Assembly (NCBI GenBank): GCA_035647615.1
Contig: DASRND010000026.1
Location: forward strand, 1-51,619
DNA: 51,619 nucleotides
Reading direction: 5' to 3'
From: Bacteroidales bacterium
GTDB lineage: Bacteria; Bacteroidota; Bacteroidia; Bacteroidales; 4484-276
The notes under the pieces were generated by a model, which was not told the DNA's origin, made no database searches, and saw only the letters and a list, made by a program, of their open reading frames with translations. Position numbers and translations under genes: made by a program. Shown piece by piece: positions 48,681-51,619 of the stretch. Position 1 is the first letter of the stretch; each line of letters begins with the position of its first letter.

Positions 48681-51619
48681 ATGAAAATTATGTACAAAAA
48701 ACAAAATCATGGTCGCTACATCAGCGGCTTGCAAAAGCTCTCACTACTTCTGGTGATGATGCTTTTTGGATTCTCAACAGTCTGGGCTCAGAGCTATGAC
48801 GTTGTTAAGGTTAGCGATAATCAGAGTTTGATTAGAGCAATTGACAACAGTGAAGCCCCAATTATCCTTCTTCAGGAGGGATACTACGAACATCTGCAAA
48901 TGAATGTTGCAAAAGGAGAAACCGTTTACTATTTCGTTTCCGAAAAAGGCGGCGGATATGTACCTACAGATGCCGGATGTAAATATTCTATTACCTCAGA
49001 TCTAGAAGCCTGTGGGTCTGGCTCCCCTATAACCCTTGAAGTTATAGAATCATCAGGAACAGGGCCTTGCGGTGTAACAGGAATTGGATGGCAACAAATA
49101 TCTGGACCTGGTACTGTTAATTTTGATCTTACCCCGCCTAATACTTTGAAAGATTTCGTGTTGCCAGCAACCGTTACTGTTGCGGGTACATACAGGATAA
49201 AATTTTGGATTCAGTCAACAACAGCTTTAGTTACAGATTATGTGTGGCATCCTGCACCTGCTGCACCTACAGCTGACGATTTAACCGTTTGCTACGATGG
49301 AAGTTCACATTCAGCAAGTGCAACAGCACCTGCTGGTTCTACTGTCGCTTGGTTTGCTGCTGAAACAGGATCAACTACGGCAATCGCTCCTACAGGAACC
49401 GCTGTGGGAGTCTATACCGCATGGGCAGAATCAGTAAATGGTACGACAAACTGTAATAGCACCAGTAGAACTGAGGTAACATTGACCATTACGCAAACTC
49501 CTGCTATTCCAACTGTAAAAGTAACAAATCCGGATTGTTTTATCGATGGATTTGCTGCCATGACAAATTACGATATTACAAACACCTATACTTATACTCC
49601 AACAGCTACTGTAACCTATGAATTGGTAGCTGGTACCGAATACAAAATTCTTGGTTTGACCTTAACTCAGGAATACACTGTAACGGCAACAAAAGATGGT
49701 TGTAGTTCAGCAGCATCAGTTGGATTCACAGTTGGTAAAAAACTTTTAACACCAGATGCACCAGTTAGTGGTGGTAATCAAACTGAATGTTCTATTGTTC
49801 CACTTCAGACCTTAACTGCAACAGCAACAGTTCCTGCAGGTACTATAGTTTGGTATGATGCCCTAGTAGATGGAAGCGTGGTTGAATCACCCACTTTGAA
49901 TGCTATTGGTACTGTAACTTATTATGCAGAGGCTGTATCTGGTGATGGCTGTGTAAGTTTAACCAGAACCGCAGTTGAGCTAACCATTACGCAAACTCCT
50001 GCTATTCCAACTGTAGAAGTAACAAATCCGGATTGTTTTATCGATGGATTTGCTACCATGACAAATTACGATATTACAAACACCTATACTTATACTCCAA
50101 CAGCTACTGTAACCTATGAATTGGTAACTGGTACCGAATACAAAATTCTTGGTTTGACCTTAACTCAGGAATACACTGTAACGGCAACAAAAGATGGTTG
50201 TGTTTCAGCAGCATCAGTTGGATTCACGGTAGGAGAAAAACTTCCAACACCAGATGCACCAACTAGTGGTGGTGATCAAATTGAATGTGAGAATTATCCA
50301 ATTCAGGAATTAACCGCAACAGCAACTCCTCCTGCTGCACCTGCAAATACTATTGTTATTTGGTATTCTGCACCAACAGGCGGAACTGTGGTTGAATCAC
50401 CCAACTTGAAAAATGTTGGAACTGTAACTTATTATGCAGAGTCCAAAACTCCTGATGGTTGTGTAAGTACAGAAAGAACCACGGTAACGTTGACCATTAC
50501 TGAAGCGCCAACAGTAATTGTAACTGTTGATGATGGAAGTCCTTATACTCATATCCCAACCTATTGTTACAATGGTAAGTTTGATCTGTGTCTTGAACCG
50601 GTTAAAGGTGCAACCCCATGGGAAGTCAGCTATAAAGTAACAAAAGACGGTGTCATTGTACTTCCCGAAACTAATCGCACATTGACAGAAAAGGATTGCT
50701 ACATGAATATCGAAATCCAAGGTTTCTATGATATTCACGGAGCAGGAAAATACGATTTCGAGCTTACTAAACTTGTTGATGCCAACGGATGTGAAGCTCT
50801 TGATCTTAGCGATTATGGTTTTACCATTCAGGTAAATCCGGAGCCTACAGTAATTGTTACATTGGATGATATCGCTCCTTTGGCTCTAAATGAATATTGT
50901 TACAACGAAACCATCGAACTTTGCGTTGAACCGGAAATTGGGACTACGCCGATTGTAATGCATTATCAAATATGGAGGCTTGATACACCTGATGTGATGC
51001 TTTTTGAAAAAGAGAACATTTCCCTTACCGCTAAGGAATGTGTAGATCCTGCTATTTCATTCGATACTTATGGTGCAGGTCTCTATGAATTCAGAATGAT
51101 CAGCATTATGGACGCAAATGAGTGTGAAAATGCCAACCCTTCAGGATACAATTTCCAAATTCAGGTAAATCCGGAGCCTACAGTAATTGTTACATTGGAT
51201 GGTGCCACTCCTTTGGCTGTAAATGAATATTGCTACGACGCAACCATCGAACTTTGCGTTGAACCGGGAATTGGGACCACGCCGCTTACAATAACTTATG
51301 AAGTATGGCAGCTTGGCAACAATCCTGCTATGATTCATACCAAAACAATCACTGATCTTGTGGGCGTGGACTGTCAAACTCCTCCTATTTCACTAATTGG
51401 TTATGATGCAGGTATCTATGAATTCAGAATGATAAGCATTACAGATGGAAAACTCTGTGAAAATGACAATCCATCAGAATACAATTTCCAAATTCAGGTA
51501 AATCCTGAGCCTACCGTTATTGTTACTCTGGATGACGCTACTCCTCTGGCAGTAAATGAATATTGCTACGACGAAACCATCGACCTTTGCGTAGAACCGG
51601 GAATTGGAACCACGCCGAT
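48681..51619 (+). CDS. Large repetitive surface protein, 3' end outside the window
   Basis: The frame is open from the ATG at 48681 to the window end (979 codons). The N-terminus has a signal peptide with a long n-region (QKLSLLLVMMLFGFSTVWAQ, cleavage after about residue 36). About 235 residues of unique sequence follow. Next come two Ig-like units of 166-170 residues starting TQTPAIPTV (49491 and 49989), with YYAE and DGC-S motifs. Then a different repeat of 111-112 residues starts at 50508, 50844, 51177 and 51510 (PTVIVTLDD, EYCY--TIELCVEP, YEFRMISI). Many paired cysteines suggest disulfide-stabilised extracellular domains. Such proteins in this phylum usually end in a T9SS tail, here beyond the edge. 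The role is probably adhesion or surface display. Confidence 0.8.
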   Translation, partial: MKIMYKKQNHGRYISGLQKLSLLLVMMLFGFSTVWAQSYDVVKVSDNQSLIRAIDNSEAPIILLQEGYYEHLQMNVAKGETVYYFVSEKGGGYVPTDAGCKYSITSDLEACGSGSPITLEVIESSGTGPCGVTGIGWQQISGPGTVNFDLTPPNTLKDFVLPATVTVAGTYRIKFWIQSTTALVTDYVWHPAPAAPTADDLTVCYDGSSHSASATAPAGSTVAWFAAETGSTTAIAPTGTAVGVYTAWAESVNGTTNCNSTSRTEVTLTITQTPAIPTVKVTNPDCFIDGFAAMTNYDITNTYTYTPTATVTYELVAGTEYKILGLTLTQEYTVTATKDGCSSAASVGFTVGKKLLTPDAPVSGGNQTECSIVPLQTLTATATVPAGTIVWYDALVDGSVVESPTLNAIGTVTYYAEAVSGDGCVSLTRTAVELTITQTPAIPTVEVTNPDCFIDGFATMTNYDITNTYTYTPTATVTYELVTGTEYKILGLTLTQEYTVTATKDGCVSAASVGFTVGEKLPTPDAPTSGGDQIECENYPIQELTATATPPAAPANTIVIWYSAPTGGTVVESPNLKNVGTVTYYAESKTPDGCVSTERTTVTLTITEAPTVIVTVDDGSPYTHIPTYCYNGKFDLCLEPVKGATPWEVSYKVTKDGVIVLPETNRTLTEKDCYMNIEIQGFYDIHGAGKYDFELTKLVDANGCEALDLSDYGFTIQVNPEPTVIVTLDDIAPLALNEYCYNETIELCVEPEIGTTPIVMHYQIWRLDTPDVMLFEKENISLTAKECVDPAISFDTYGAGLYEFRMISIMDANECENANPSGYNFQIQVNPEPTVIVTLDGATPLAVNEYCYDATIELCVEPGIGTTPLTITYEVWQLGNNPAMIHTKTITDLVGVDCQTPPISLIGYDAGIYEFRMISITDGKLCENDNPSEYNFQIQVNPEPTVIVTLDDATPLAVNEYCYDETIDLCVEPGIGTTP
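50508..51619 (+). repeat. Direct repeats of 333-336 bp inside the surface protein gene
   Basis: Repeat starts at 50508, 50844, 51177 and 51510 give periods of 336, 333 and 333 bp. The second to fourth copies are nearly identical in their first 100 bp; the first is much more diverged. The array continues past the window. Confidence 0.85.

Overview
The window looks like a chromosome segment from a Bacteroidetes (class Bacteroidia-like) bacterium. Six large secreted proteins or remnants end in type IX secretion (T9SS) sorting domains. Many host genes sit 30 to 200 nt behind the phylum's -7 promoter box TAnnTTTG. The tRNA-guanine transglycosylase is the zinc-cysteine-less variant I associate with this phylum. 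There is no rRNA, tRNA or CRISPR array that I can see.

Layout. (1) 1-119: start of a leftward gene cut by the window edge. (2) 440-2956: secreted PNGase F-type glycoamidase with a T9SS tail and a terminator. (3) About 3.1-16.1 kb: an AT-rich accessory island in which every gene points left. It holds a J-domain protein, a GIY-YIG protein, a DUF2442/DUF4160 pair, a three-gene methyltransferase-helicase-GIY-YIG operon resembling Bacillus subtilis yeeA(dnmA)-yeeB-yeeC, a one-helix membrane protein and a small secreted protein. (4) 16.2-23 kb: tgt, polA, a ROK-family protein and a choloylglycine-hydrolase-family amidase. (5) 23.1-35.8 kb: four leftward genes for very large T9SS cargo proteins, two of them M14 zinc carboxypeptidases. 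(6) 36.2-48.2 kb: glutamine synthetase, iorAB, an HdeD-like protein, a flavin oxidoreductase plus a 7-alpha-hydroxysteroid-dehydrogenase-like SDR, cardiolipin synthase, an M23 peptidase and a seven-helix membrane protein. (7) 48.7 kb to the end: the first 979 codons of a repetitive surface protein.

The most unusual structure is in the island. Each of its four leftward transcription units is preceded by a copy of the same module (A 6330-6810, B 13456-14043, C 14916-15315, D 15825-16072). Each module has a TAGCTTTG or TAGTTTTG promoter box 27-29 nt before a short ORF. That ORF begins with the N-terminus of a Bacteroidetes tyrosine recombinase. In A, C and D the sequence then jumps to a recombinase-like C-terminal tail, so the catalytic core is missing. 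Modules A-C also carry a hairpin like the terminator of the PNGase F gene, and module B carries a frameshifted copy of that gene's 3' end. I infer that a portable promoter-leader derived from an integrase gene has been duplicated and now serves different cargo operons, in a way comparable to an integron Pc promoter but repeated for each cargo. This is inference from sequence pattern and needs alignment and comparative genomics.

Outside the island the gene content is ordinary metabolism and envelope functions plus secreted degradation of glycoprotein and protein. The three adjacent genes at 25.6-35.8 kb share GEVED, PKD-like and T9SS domains and look like products of domain shuffling.
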